A stretch of DNA of 64,000 nucleotides from Aureimonas flava. Lineage in GTDB: Bacteria; Pseudomonadota; Alphaproteobacteria; Rhizobiales; Rhizobiaceae. Position 1 is the first letter of the stretch. The number at the start of each line of letters is the position of its first letter. Under the pieces are notes generated by a model. The model worked only from the letters and a program-made list of their open reading frames with translations, did not search any database and was not told where the DNA came from. Positions 44,599 to 54,761 of this stretch are shown here, piece after piece. Both the position numbers and the translations under genes were made by a program. The stretch lies in the NCBI RefSeq assembly GCF_003583935.1, contig NZ_QYRN01000009.1, positions 124,001 through 188,000 of the forward strand, read 5' to 3'.

Positions 44599-47253
44599 CT
44601 ACCTTGCCTCGCTCGGAAGGAAGAGCATTTCTGGCCATGACCTCGGTCGCCGGAGCATGGGCACATGGAAGGAGAGGCCGGCGTCAAATGCCTCTTTAAA
44701 GCGTTCGATCACCGCCTCAGCGTCCTCTGTCACCGGCCCGGCACAAAGAGCACCTTTGACCGCGGGCGCGTTCATCAACTGCAACAGTTCCCAATCTCGC
44801 AAGACTTCGATCTTCCCGTCCTTCTCCGTCACGCCAAAAATCAGCCTATGGACGAGCGAACCGGTACCGGTGACTTCATCCTCAACAGCTAGGATCAGCA
44901 CCGGACCGCCAAGCCCATCGACGGAAGCGGCTCGCGCCGAAATGCCATGCGCATCGTCGAGCGCAATGTCGAACAGAGGATGACCGATCCCCAGGACCCG
45001 GGAGGCGGCATTGGCGCCACGGAGGCTGCGGTCGAAAACTAATCCCTCGTACTTATCCCGGAGCGTGTAGCTGCGCGCTTTCCAATCATCAGGAGTCCTA
45101 ATCTCCAGACCATCATCCCGCCGGAAAATCCGGCGCCCATGCCTGCCGACGGTTTGGGTGAAGAACCGCTCCAGGTCGGGAAGGTCGACCTTCGGCAGGT
45201 CCTTTCCGATTTGCTGAAAATCAAATCTCGACACGGAGCCCAGAAGCTCGCGCACAGTTTCAACCACGTCACGCCCGCCTAGGGTAGAAGTGGTGCGATC
45301 GAACCAGGCTCCCAATCGTTCGCCAGAAAGCCCTTCGCTCCCGGAGAAAAGCTCGTTGAAGAGCGAACTGCCAGCCATGCCTATGACCAACTGCGAAATA
45401 TCCTCCTGTTCCTCCATCACCGAGGAGAGAGCAGCCTGAATGCGCTCCAGCTTTGCATTGAGCAAATCCCAAATGCGAGCCTCAACGGTCTGGGGGTTTC
45501 GCAAAATATAGACCGAGACGGGCCGCGTCTGGCCATAGCGGGATAGACGCCCGACCCTCTGATGGAGTCGCATCGGGTTCCAGGGCATATCCGCATGGAC
45601 CAGTACAGCGCAGCGCTCTTGAAGGTCGATGCCTTCGCCGCCGGCCTCAGTGGACACGAGAAACCGCACTCTTCCCGTAATGAAGGCATCCGCAGCGTGC
45701 TCGCGGGGCTGGCTGACAATCTTTGCTGAGCCCGAAGGCTGATCAAGACCATCCAGCCGTTCGTCTCCGTTGATGAACGTTGCCGAACCAAACCCAAATC
45801 GGCGATGCAGCGCGTTAATGATAAGGGCTTGGGTTGCCTTGTATTCCGTGAAAAGCAGAATCGGCTCGTCAGGACCAAACTCCTCGCCGATCATCTGAAG
45901 CAGGCGCTCGATCTTGGTCTCTCGGGCTATGCCGTCGGCGAGAGCGATCAGTTCGTCGAGACGCTGTATTTCGTCCTCCATCAGCAGGACGGCAACAGAT
46001 CCGGGAAGCGCCTCTTCGGCTTCTGCCAAATCGTCAAACGTCGCCTGCTCCTCATCAGGAAGCGAGACAGACTCACTTGAACGACCAACGAGGTTCGCGA
46101 GCGTTGTTCGACGTTTACGGAGTGCATTGCGAATTGCCGCGATCGAACTTGCAGCCAGCTTCTGCAGTGTGATCAGCACGAGCATCCGGGCTGTCTGCGC
46201 ACGCCCTTCAAGGGTCGCGGCATAGGCCCTGCCGTCGATGACGAACTCGCTTAACGTCCGATAGAATTGTGTTTCATTGTTGTTATATTGGTATTCCCGA
46301 CTGAAGACGTTAACAGGCTTGAAGAGCTTTTGACCTTGGAGATCGGTGACAGTCGCCTTGTTGTTTCTGATCATAACTTTGGAAAGCTGAGAAAGCTGTT
46401 TTAGCGGGTCATGCTCCGGGTCGAAGAGGTCCGGCTGCACAAGGTGCATCAGGCCGAAGAAGCCGTAGTCTTTCCCACGATGCGGGGTTCCGGTGAAAAA
46501 CAGCAAGGAGTTGATCTTGCCCCGCTCCTGGAGCTCGGAGACAAGGCTGTATGCCAGCGTCTCGCCAGCGCGTTCATCCACACTGAGGTGGTGAGCCTCA
46601 TCAACAATGACCAAATCCCAGGGATCGGCGTCAAGGAGCCTTTGTCGCGCTCCACGACGGTCGTCTCGCAGCGTATGGAATGATGCGGCCACCATCGAAG
46701 CAGTTGCCCAGAAATCGCCGCGCGCCGTGTCCGCCTGCGTGACATAGCGTTGGAGCCGGATGTCGAACATATCCTTGAGGCGGAATTGCCACTGCGGCAC
46801 GAGCTTTGCCGGTGCAAGGATCAGCACGCGCCGCACACGCCCAGATGCGATCAACGGCATGAGGACAAGGCCGCATTCGATCGTCTTGCCCAGCCCGACG
46901 TCGTCAGCGACAAGCCAGCGGAAGGGCCATTCCTGGATTACTTTGCGGCAAACCCATAGCTGGTGAGGAAGCAACTGCACGCGCGAGCGAGAAAACACCC
47001 CCCACTGGTCATTGACCGATCGGATGGAAAGCGCCTGGGCACGGATCAGCGCATCTATGGGATCGGTGTCCGTGCCCGCGCGGAGAGCCGAGTATAGAGA
47101 CGGTATCTCGGAAATCTCGCTTGCCAGAACCTGCTCAACAGCCCCGCCAAAACGAACGACGACGGTGGCTCCCATATCCACCACGACGCGCCCATTGCCG
47201 TGACGAGGATGGTGAACGGGAATTCCGGCAGCCAATGCTGGTGTTTCCGTCAT
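44599..47253 (-). CDS. SNF2-family helicase (island operon gene 5)
   Basis: An 884-residue superfamily 2 ATPase related to SNF2/RapA proteins. A small N-terminal beta-rich module (residues 15-45, HHPRHGNGRVVVDMGATVVV) is followed by the first RecA domain with DDVGLGKT (117-124), DEAH (218-221) and FFTGTPHRG, and the second with FLVSTEAGGEGIDLQ and QRVGRLSRYGQ (565-575). The C-terminal about 280 residues are of unknown family. SNF2 enzymes translocate on duplex DNA. The ATG overlaps the stop of the sacsin-like gene. DISARM DrmD is also SNF2-like, but no other DISARM gene is here. Confidence 0.9.
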   Translation of the reverse strand: MTETPALAAGIPVHHPRHGNGRVVVDMGATVVVRFGGAVEQVLASEISEIPSLYSALRAGTDTDPIDALIRAQALSIRSVNDQWGVFSRSRVQLLPHQLWVCRKVIQEWPFRWLVADDVGLGKTIECGLVLMPLIASGRVRRVLILAPAKLVPQWQFRLKDMFDIRLQRYVTQADTARGDFWATASMVAASFHTLRDDRRGARQRLLDADPWDLVIVDEAHHLSVDERAGETLAYSLVSELQERGKINSLLFFTGTPHRGKDYGFFGLMHLVQPDLFDPEHDPLKQLSQLSKVMIRNNKATVTDLQGQKLFKPVNVFSREYQYNNNETQFYRTLSEFVIDGRAYAATLEGRAQTARMLVLITLQKLAASSIAAIRNALRKRRTTLANLVGRSSESVSLPDEEQATFDDLAEAEEALPGSVAVLLMEDEIQRLDELIALADGIARETKIERLLQMIGEEFGPDEPILLFTEYKATQALIINALHRRFGFGSATFINGDERLDGLDQPSGSAKIVSQPREHAADAFITGRVRFLVSTEAGGEGIDLQERCAVLVHADMPWNPMRLHQRVGRLSRYGQTRPVSVYILRNPQTVEARIWDLLNAKLERIQAALSSVMEEQEDISQLVIGMAGSSLFNELFSGSEGLSGERLGAWFDRTTSTLGGRDVVETVRELLGSVSRFDFQQIGKDLPKVDLPDLERFFTQTVGRHGRRIFRRDDGLEIRTPDDWKARSYTLRDKYEGLVFDRSLRGANAASRVLGIGHPLFDIALDDAHGISARAASVDGLGGPVLILAVEDEVTGTGSLVHRLIFGVTEKDGKIEVLRDWELLQLMNAPAVKGALCAGPVTEDAEAVIERFKEAFDAGLSFHVPMLRRPRSWPEMLFLPSEAR

Positions 47254-50200
47254 TCGCCAATACCCTCTATTTCGTCCTCGTCTTCCTGTTCATCGCCATA
47301 CTCCATCAGGTCTGACGGAGCGCCGCCAACCTCAGCGAAGCATGTTTCCAAAGCACCACGGTGCTTGCGCCGGGTAATCAACTGAAGCGGGAGATCGAAA
47401 TCGCCAACAAATCGACGGTCGTCTCCCAGATGTTTCGTTACGAAATCACAGATCGTCCGACTTGCTTCTTTGTCCGCCCGCTCGCCGACATCGGCGCCTA
47501 GTTCATTTAACAGAATACGCACGCGCCGAGATGGAGCCCAAACATAGGGAAGCATCAGGTGCTCATCGCGAGTCTCATAGGCGCCGTGGCGCAGCAGCTC
47601 ACGGAGCATCCAGTTCATGCCGATACCGAGAGAACGGTTTATCGGGGCGGCGTCGATGGAAAGGCGCATCGCCGGCGGCCAGTAGCTCGGCTGCAAGGCG
47701 CCATTGAGCGAAATGACGCCATGCTCCTCAATAATTCTCGGCAGCTTGACCGCAATCTCTCGATACTCATCCAGCCAACGGGCAACGGAATACAGATCGA
47801 CAAATGTGCGTCGCCACGTCAGATACTGCTGATCGAAATGATTGGGTGCACTCCATCGTTCGAGCCGTTCAAGCCAAGAGTGCACCTCATCGGGCGGCCG
47901 TGACTCGGACAATTCTTGCCACCAGCCTTCTCTGAAGCCAGCGTCGACAAAACTCTTGTGCTGCTCATCCTGCGCTAGGCCGAACGAATGGAAGCAGGCC
48001 AAGGCGAACATCGTGAACCATGCCGTGCGATCCTGTGACTCCCGAAGCTGCGACGGCGAGAAATCCCCCGGGTAGGCCCTCTCCGCGTATGAGGCGCGGA
48101 GGCTAGAGCCCTCGGCGCGCCACCAGGCGTGGATTGCCTTCAGGACCGTTGCAGGCTCAGGCGGGGGAGACTGAACAGACATTGGCGACAAGAAGGCATC
48201 TCGGCCCTGGAGGGCGTACAGGAGATCGTCCTTTTCCTTCTCCGTCCAGCCAGAGAGCAGCGGGCTGATCCGCAACTGCGACGAAGGCCAAGGCAGCCAG
48301 CCAGGGCGATGGCGGCGGATCTCATCACCCAATTCTCGGCCTTGGCGCCCCTCAATGACGTATCGGAGCGCTGCCGCTTGTCGGCCTTGGTCATCGTCCG
48401 GGATTTCCGCTGTCCAGCCGCCGAGATCACGCGTTTTAGGGCCGAAGCCCGATCGTTCGCGGGCGACCCGGAAAAACTCCAGTGCCGCGCCAGTATATTG
48501 CTTGTCGAGCAGATGCATCGCGGGCGCAAATGCGCATAGCCTGCGCTCTTCGGGGTCCTCGGCGGCATCGGGACTCGGAAGCTGAGCTATCCGCCATGCC
48601 CCGTCCTGTGCGAGGAACAATGCCTGCCTGGAAACGTCCAGAATCTCGTAAAGTTCGTTATCAAGCGGCGCTTCCCGAATAGATTGAGATGTAAGGGCAA
48701 GGCCGAGGGTCTTCGCCAAATCTGAACTGACATGCTTGTCTTCGCCGATCTGCTGGCGGAGAAGGCCTGCGAAGCGCAGTGGACGAATATTCCCAAAGCC
48801 GAGCTTTCTCAATTGCCCAGCTATATCGGATGATACCGTCCGGTCTCGTAGCTCCGTGAGGGCAGGCCAATCCTGTACTTTGGCGAGCATGAGAAGATCC
48901 GATAACGCGCCATCGACGAAACAGGCCGCGTCCGACGCCTTTATCAACAAAGCGAATGAAGGCGGCAGGCGGGTCGGCACGACCTGGCGCTGGTCTATGA
49001 GGTGGCCATATCCCCGACCATCGGCGTGCAGGTGCCGGGCCAGATCGTCGTCGAAATCCAGCGCGAGAACATCGAATAGGCGGGACCAGAAGGTGCTCCA
49101 CGCCGCTGTTCTAGAAGCGTCAGAGGCATCCAAGTCAAGGCTTTCCGCGAACCCGCGCCAGTCTGTGTCCGCGAGATCGTGCAGTTTCAGAAGGCGGTCC
49201 CCTAATGTCCGCCCTAGTGTTCGGAATTTCTCCGTCTGGTCAGCAATTGAGCCGGCCAGTCCTGTGCGTCCTGGATCGACAGCGAAAGGACCGTTGAGCA
49301 GCCAGCCAGAGCGGGACGGCACCTCGAGCGGGGCCAGGTTCCAGAGTCGATTCAGATCGTCGGGAAATCTACCTGGTCCGGCGGCATCAATATGCAGCAG
49401 AAGGGCAAACCCGAACGACAGATCGAAGCGCAGGGCTCGCTCGCGGCGCCCGCCTGACACGGAAACGACTCTGATCTGGCTCTCGCCGAGAAGCGGCAAA
49501 GACGAGCAATCTACGCTCGTGGGAACGTCGCCATCGATCTCGATGCGGCGAATTGTGCGGGCGAAAGCAGGCAGCCATGTCACGGCGGATTTGAACGCCG
49601 CCATCGCATCAGCGCCTTTGTCAGCCGTCTCCGCTGAAAGGGGAACTTCGATAACGGTCGCCTTTCGGCCGCCGGGGACTTTTTGCCTCTCTGCTATGTC
49701 GATGCCCGCCGGCCAGGGCGTCGGCAGAAAGCCGCCGGCCGTGCGCAGGGCGATGAAGCCGCTGGCGATGCCGACGCCGTCCGACAGCACATGGACGCTC
49801 TTGAAGCCCAAGCCAAACTTGCCGGTGAGATCGTCTCCGGGGCGTTTCTCGGAGAAGTTCATCAGCAGCATATTGAGCAGGTCACGATCGTGACCGACGC
49901 GACGCCCCTCCTCTGCGTCATGCCCCATGTGATTGATCGGGCGGCCCCAATGAACGACACGAAATCCACCTGGGTCGCCCGGTAGCTGCTCCACCCGGAA
50001 ACGGGCGTCCGATGCAGTTTCACAATGCTGCCGATAGGCATCGTCGGCGTTCTGGAACAGCTCGAAGAGAACCCGGCTGGCGGAATATCCGAAATCCCCG
50101 ATCTTGGCGCGAACCGCAGACAGAAGCTCGGCTGCCAGCGTGCTGTCGGATACTTTTCGCCATAGCTCCGCTTTCAGCTCTTCCATCTTCTGCGCCGACG

Positions 50201-53200
50201 CGGAAAGGTGATGGAGGTGGCTTTCCTCAGCTTGATACTCGCGTAGCGCCTTCTGTGTGCGGTAGTCAGTGGGGAGCTTCAACTCAGCGAGAATCGTGGG
50301 GAGCCGGTCTCGAAGCAACCGTTCAGTTTCCTCGATCGTCGATTGATCGACCTCAACCGCCCTGTCCAACATCTCCCGCAACGCCGTACGCTGGCTTTCC
50401 ATGCCGAGCCACAGACAGTCCGCCGCGACTGTCTCGACAAACCGCCGGAAGATGCCGCTGGCCTCTTTCTGACCGTATCCGCTCGGATCGACGTGCCTGA
50501 CTGGCAGCGTGATCAATGACCGCACTTTACCATCGGCGGCCCGGATGCCCTCATGGCTCTTGTGCAGATTCCCGACGAGGATTCCGTTGCCAGGACCACC
50601 CAATGGCGCATCGAACACATCCCCCGACAGGGCGACGGCTTGCACATGCTCGCCCGCGACCGGCACAATCAGGAACCGGCGTTGATCGACCTCATCCGCC
50701 AACGGGTTCGGATAGAGGATTTCTCTGGGAAAATGATTGTCGAGGTCAGCCCAAAGGGTATCGACATCGGCCGTCGCGTCGATCGCCCATTCGTTCGCAA
50801 GGCGCTGAAAGGGCTCGCTGCGGCCTATCAAGCCGAGATAGACAATCACCAGGTCGGACGGTACGCGCCCCCGCCATGTGGTGAGGAACGACCGATGCTG
50901 GTCTGCCCACTGGGGCTCCAACGCAGTCAGATCGACATCCATGATCTCTCCCCGGCGATGATCGGTTGGAGATGAGTCATGAACTTCATGTCCGGCGCCC
51001 TGCCTCTCGGCGAGTGCTGCCTCACGCTTTCCAAGCGTGGATGCGTAGTGCCGCGCCAATACATAATTCGGATCGAGCCCGTCACCGCCCTGGACGACTT
51101 GCCGGCCGCTGCGCCAATCTCCGGCCTCAGTAGGAACCAGCGTCTCACCGAACACCTGATAGCGAGTTTCTTCTCGCCAACGAGCGACGACGTTGAAGCC
51201 GTGGCGATAGGCTCTGCGGGCGGCCTCGCCTTTTCGCCCGTTTTCCGCCGCCAGCGTCGCCATGCGGTCGAGGTGGGTTCCTGCCAAATTTGTGTTGGAG
51301 GGGAGAATCTCCGCGAAAGCGGCGACAACCTTCATCGCGTCCCCGCCATCAGCCTCCGAGGCCAGAACCGCCGCTAGCAGAGGCCAACCGGGCAACCCAA
51401 CATCGCCGCTGTCTTTCGCCAATGTCGCAAAATCGTCTATCGGAAACTCATCCGCCGCTCCGAGGCGTCCGATGATGCCCGCATCCTCGATCATCAGCGC
51501 CAGGGCTCCGAATGACGAGCGTCTATCCGGAAGCACCCATTTCCCAAGATGATCGAATCCGCGATGCTCGCGCACATCGATGGCCAGCTTTGCAGCGGGC
51601 AAGAACGGCGGGTTTTCTCCATTCTTCAAAAGAAGCGCTCGCGCCGCTTCATCGACCGCTGGTGGAAGAGCGAGCACGTCCTGGGGCGCGACAGGCTGCC
51701 CGTCCGCCAGAAGCCACGGTTTGGCGCGAAGCGCATCAAGCCGGCGCTCATCGGGCGAAGATTCGAGCTTGGCGAGCGCATCCAGTACATCACCACGAAA
51801 GCGGTGTGGATCATCGCAACCGAGCGCGACCTCAATCTGGCTTAATGGCGACCACGCCCCAATAAGCTGCCCTTGCCGTTCCCTCGCCTTCTGGCTTCGG
51901 CATGGCTGGATGATGGAGACGACTGCCCGCAACGCTTCAGGAACAAGCCATTCTTTCGTCTCACGAAAGATACCCTTTCCATCGCCAACGGTTCCGTCCC
52001 GCCTTTCGTGAATAGGCAGCCGGATCAGCAGATCATCGGGCAGACCGGCCTCAAGGACGGCTTCCCGCTCTGAAACATCAGGGCTGAGTTGCTCGATGGC
52101 GGCGATACGCTTCTCGAACAACGCTTCCAGATTGGTCGCGTCGAGAACCTCAATACGAAGATGGTTTCGTTGCGTCCTGGACAGTCCATCGGCTATGCCG
52201 GTTGGGACAAGAAATTCGTTCTGGCTCTCGGCAATTAGAGCCGTGGTAATACGCTCTATTCGTTTCAGGTTCGGGTCTAGGGTCCAGAGCTTTGATACTG
52301 AATATCCCGCCTCACGACTACCGACACACAGACGCCGGGCGGCGGCTGGATCGTCTTTGCTGTCGATTCCAATCTCATCGAGTAGCCGTTGGCGGGCGCT
52401 TATCGGCCCAAAGCTCATGGCTTTGTCGATGAGCGAGAACGCGGCCTCCTTACCCGCCGACTGAAGCGTGAGATTCGCCACGTCTCGAAGGAAGGGCATC
52501 GCACCGCTATCGACGATCAGCGGGGATGCGCCTGGTAATGCCTCCACGAGTAAAGGCAGCCATGTGTTTGCTTGAGGAGAGTTGGAGAACAAGAGTCCGG
52601 TTCTGGAGCGCTCAACAAGTGCTTGGAGTGACAGCACAATCGGGCCACGGATACGGACATCCCGCACACGCAGAACCTTGATGGATGCGAAATCGGGATC
52701 ACGCGCCAATTCGGAGATACTCCGCTCGGCCTGAGCGAGCAGCGCCAACGCGGTGGTAGCCGCTTGATCCGCCTGATCGCCTTCAAGCAGCGGTTCGAGT
52801 GCGGTGAGCAACGTCTTGAGGTCTTCATCGGATAGTCGGGGAGGACGTCGGCTATCGTCGAGCCATTCGCCTCGAACTGGCAGGATATTCGCCGGGACAC
52901 ATGCCAGCGCCCGCAGGACTTGCCGGTTTTCGACAGATAGCGGAAGCGGGAACAACGCGCTGTGGGGAATGTGGGCAAGAGCCGATTTAACGAGTTCGGA
53001 CGGAGCAAGCGTATGAGTTTCCGCCATTGCTGTCCGCAAGGCCGCGACTATGTGCGGCCCGATCACAGAATCCTCGGCATCGCCGAGCATCGCTATGTCG
53101 AGGAAATCGACGAGGAGTCGCGAGAGATCGCGTGACTGAAACGCACGCGGCGATAGGCCGGAAAATACTGCGCCAAGGTCTTCCCCGGTCCAGCGTATCG

Positions 53201-54761
53201 GTTGCGCGCTCAGCCCGGCGCTGGCATCGACGACGAGACGCACACCGCTTGAATCGGCCCACGCTCCGATGGTTCCGAACAATTCCCCAATCCGCTGCTG
53301 GGCATCTGCCACCGAGGCCGGAAGCGGCCGGAGGGCGTCCCCCGACCGGACGACGCGCCAAACGACGGCTTGTCCTTCGAGAACACGCACCAGCGCATTG
53401 TCCCGGCAAATCGCTTCGCGGTGGCGGCGAAACCATTCATGACGCGCGAGTGCCGACACAAGCTGTGTGAGTTCCGATGATGCTATCATCGCCTCGCCAA
53501 GCGCGTCTCTCAGCAGAGTCGGCAGGAGTGGGAGAACCACGGCGTCTCGAAGTTCGGCATTCCACGCGCGGCGCAACGCCGTAGCATCGGCGGGCAAGTC
53601 CGTTTCGACGGGAGCTTTCAGCCCTTCGATCTGACGCCGGCCACTGTCGAGGAAGAAATACCCGTGTAGCAGGAGGCGGAACTGGCCAAGCACACCGTCG
53701 TGGTCGAGCGGGATGTCTATGCTGGATTCATCGGAGATTGGCAGGAACACGGCCCAGGAAATGCGTAGTCGCGCAGGCATGGCTCGCTCGGTCCCCCCGC
53801 GGGGGATGCGCAACAGCGTCGCGGCCCCGTGCGGCTCTCCCTTTTCAGGAACGGGTTGTGGGCTGAGAACGGTGATCGTTTGCGGCCAATGTGGCGTGCG
53901 TCTCAGCTCCGCGAGACGACCGTCAAGAGCCATCGTTTCGCGCCCAACAAATGAAGCTGTCGATCTCTCCGGCCCGACTTCGATCTTGCCGCCAAAGGCG
54001 TTAACACCATCGCCCAAACGGTTCGGCCCGACGAAGCGACCATGCGCAGCATCCAGTTCCAACGCGCAGCGAGTTTTACCGTTTTCCAGAATCTCAATCG
54101 ATTTCAGGTGACGCAGCGTCGTCAGGACGGCGCGTAAATCATCAGGTCGGACAAGTTCCCTGATTGTCTCTGCTGTCGATGGCATGTTGCTGGAAAAGCC
54201 AACCCCCGGGGCTGGCTGGATGCTTTCCCGACGCAGCGGCAACCACAGAACGAGGTAGCGATCCGGGAAATCTGAGACGACCTCACCTCCCAAAAATCCA
54301 ACATCGGCAAGCTCGAGAGGCTCCCACTGCCGGCTGATATTGCCTGCGACATCCACCTCCAGGAACGGGTTGACGACGGTGCTGAAGGCGTCGCCGTCTT
54401 CTCTTCTGGCGTAGACGATAAACGCATCGCAGAGGTGAAACACGGCCTTCTGGCCGAAACCAAACTTGCCGATCGCGGCATTGTCGGCGGCTTTGCTGCT
54501 CTCGCCAAACGACGTGATGCCACCCTCGTCCTGCTTGCGGAAGAAACCATCATTCGCGACCAGAAGGCCCGGCCCGCGCAACAGCGGATGCACCGCATCT
54601 GGCCAGCCAGGCAGTACGTCGAGCCTGAATCGTTGGGCTTCCGCGTCGTCAGCGTTTTGCAGCAACTCTTTGAGGATCGGATACCCGGAATCGTACCGAT
54701 CCTGCAGATTGCTCTTGATCTGATTAACGATCGAGATCGGAGAGATGTGAAAATCAGGCAT
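47250..54761 (-). CDS. giant sacsin-like protein with two Hsp90-type ATPase domains (island operon gene 4)
   Basis: A 2503-residue protein. The N-terminal GHKL ATPase domain resembles the sacsin N-terminus: KELLQNADDAEA (from residue 31), LLVANDG (66-72) and GKFGFGQKAVFHL (98-110). A second GHKL domain lies in the middle: FELFQNADDA (about 1566-1575) and GKFGLGFKSVHVL (1647-1659). About 1400 residues lie between the two and 800 follow; I recognise no family in them. No nuclease motif is evident. The ATG at 54761 has GGAT upstream and overlaps the mcrC stop by 8 nt. The C-terminal tail is acidic (EDEDEIEGIGE). It is probably an ATP-driven sensor or chaperone-like clamp, which is inference. Confidence 0.88.
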   Translation of the reverse strand: MPDFHISPISIVNQIKSNLQDRYDSGYPILKELLQNADDAEAQRFRLDVLPGWPDAVHPLLRGPGLLVANDGFFRKQDEGGITSFGESSKAADNAAIGKFGFGQKAVFHLCDAFIVYARREDGDAFSTVVNPFLEVDVAGNISRQWEPLELADVGFLGGEVVSDFPDRYLVLWLPLRRESIQPAPGVGFSSNMPSTAETIRELVRPDDLRAVLTTLRHLKSIEILENGKTRCALELDAAHGRFVGPNRLGDGVNAFGGKIEVGPERSTASFVGRETMALDGRLAELRRTPHWPQTITVLSPQPVPEKGEPHGAATLLRIPRGGTERAMPARLRISWAVFLPISDESSIDIPLDHDGVLGQFRLLLHGYFFLDSGRRQIEGLKAPVETDLPADATALRRAWNAELRDAVVLPLLPTLLRDALGEAMIASSELTQLVSALARHEWFRRHREAICRDNALVRVLEGQAVVWRVVRSGDALRPLPASVADAQQRIGELFGTIGAWADSSGVRLVVDASAGLSAQPIRWTGEDLGAVFSGLSPRAFQSRDLSRLLVDFLDIAMLGDAEDSVIGPHIVAALRTAMAETHTLAPSELVKSALAHIPHSALFPLPLSVENRQVLRALACVPANILPVRGEWLDDSRRPPRLSDEDLKTLLTALEPLLEGDQADQAATTALALLAQAERSISELARDPDFASIKVLRVRDVRIRGPIVLSLQALVERSRTGLLFSNSPQANTWLPLLVEALPGASPLIVDSGAMPFLRDVANLTLQSAGKEAAFSLIDKAMSFGPISARQRLLDEIGIDSKDDPAAARRLCVGSREAGYSVSKLWTLDPNLKRIERITTALIAESQNEFLVPTGIADGLSRTQRNHLRIEVLDATNLEALFEKRIAAIEQLSPDVSEREAVLEAGLPDDLLIRLPIHERRDGTVGDGKGIFRETKEWLVPEALRAVVSIIQPCRSQKARERQGQLIGAWSPLSQIEVALGCDDPHRFRGDVLDALAKLESSPDERRLDALRAKPWLLADGQPVAPQDVLALPPAVDEAARALLLKNGENPPFLPAAKLAIDVREHRGFDHLGKWVLPDRRSSFGALALMIEDAGIIGRLGAADEFPIDDFATLAKDSGDVGLPGWPLLAAVLASEADGGDAMKVVAAFAEILPSNTNLAGTHLDRMATLAAENGRKGEAARRAYRHGFNVVARWREETRYQVFGETLVPTEAGDWRSGRQVVQGGDGLDPNYVLARHYASTLGKREAALAERQGAGHEVHDSSPTDHRRGEIMDVDLTALEPQWADQHRSFLTTWRGRVPSDLVIVYLGLIGRSEPFQRLANEWAIDATADVDTLWADLDNHFPREILYPNPLADEVDQRRFLIVPVAGEHVQAVALSGDVFDAPLGGPGNGILVGNLHKSHEGIRAADGKVRSLITLPVRHVDPSGYGQKEASGIFRRFVETVAADCLWLGMESQRTALREMLDRAVEVDQSTIEETERLLRDRLPTILAELKLPTDYRTQKALREYQAEESHLHHLSASAQKMEELKAELWRKVSDSTLAAELLSAVRAKIGDFGYSASRVLFELFQNADDAYRQHCETASDARFRVEQLPGDPGGFRVVHWGRPINHMGHDAEEGRRVGHDRDLLNMLLMNFSEKRPGDDLTGKFGLGFKSVHVLSDGVGIASGFIALRTAGGFLPTPWPAGIDIAERQKVPGGRKATVIEVPLSAETADKGADAMAAFKSAVTWLPAFARTIRRIEIDGDVPTSVDCSSLPLLGESQIRVVSVSGGRRERALRFDLSFGFALLLHIDAAGPGRFPDDLNRLWNLAPLEVPSRSGWLLNGPFAVDPGRTGLAGSIADQTEKFRTLGRTLGDRLLKLHDLADTDWRGFAESLDLDASDASRTAAWSTFWSRLFDVLALDFDDDLARHLHADGRGYGHLIDQRQVVPTRLPPSFALLIKASDAACFVDGALSDLLMLAKVQDWPALTELRDRTVSSDIAGQLRKLGFGNIRPLRFAGLLRQQIGEDKHVSSDLAKTLGLALTSQSIREAPLDNELYEILDVSRQALFLAQDGAWRIAQLPSPDAAEDPEERRLCAFAPAMHLLDKQYTGAALEFFRVARERSGFGPKTRDLGGWTAEIPDDDQGRQAAALRYVIEGRQGRELGDEIRRHRPGWLPWPSSQLRISPLLSGWTEKEKDDLLYALQGRDAFLSPMSVQSPPPEPATVLKAIHAWWRAEGSSLRASYAERAYPGDFSPSQLRESQDRTAWFTMFALACFHSFGLAQDEQHKSFVDAGFREGWWQELSESRPPDEVHSWLERLERWSAPNHFDQQYLTWRRTFVDLYSVARWLDEYREIAVKLPRIIEEHGVISLNGALQPSYWPPAMRLSIDAAPINRSLGIGMNWMLRELLRHGAYETRDEHLMLPYVWAPSRRVRILLNELGADVGERADKEASRTICDFVTKHLGDDRRFVGDFDLPLQLITRRKHRGALETCFAEVGGAPSDLMEYGDEQEDEDEIEGIGE

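Noticed and set aside
44599-47253. Calling the island a DISARM locus because of the SNF2 helicase
   Set aside because: No DrmA-, DrmB- or DrmC-like gene and no methyltransferase is present; the partners are McrBC and a sacsin-like protein.
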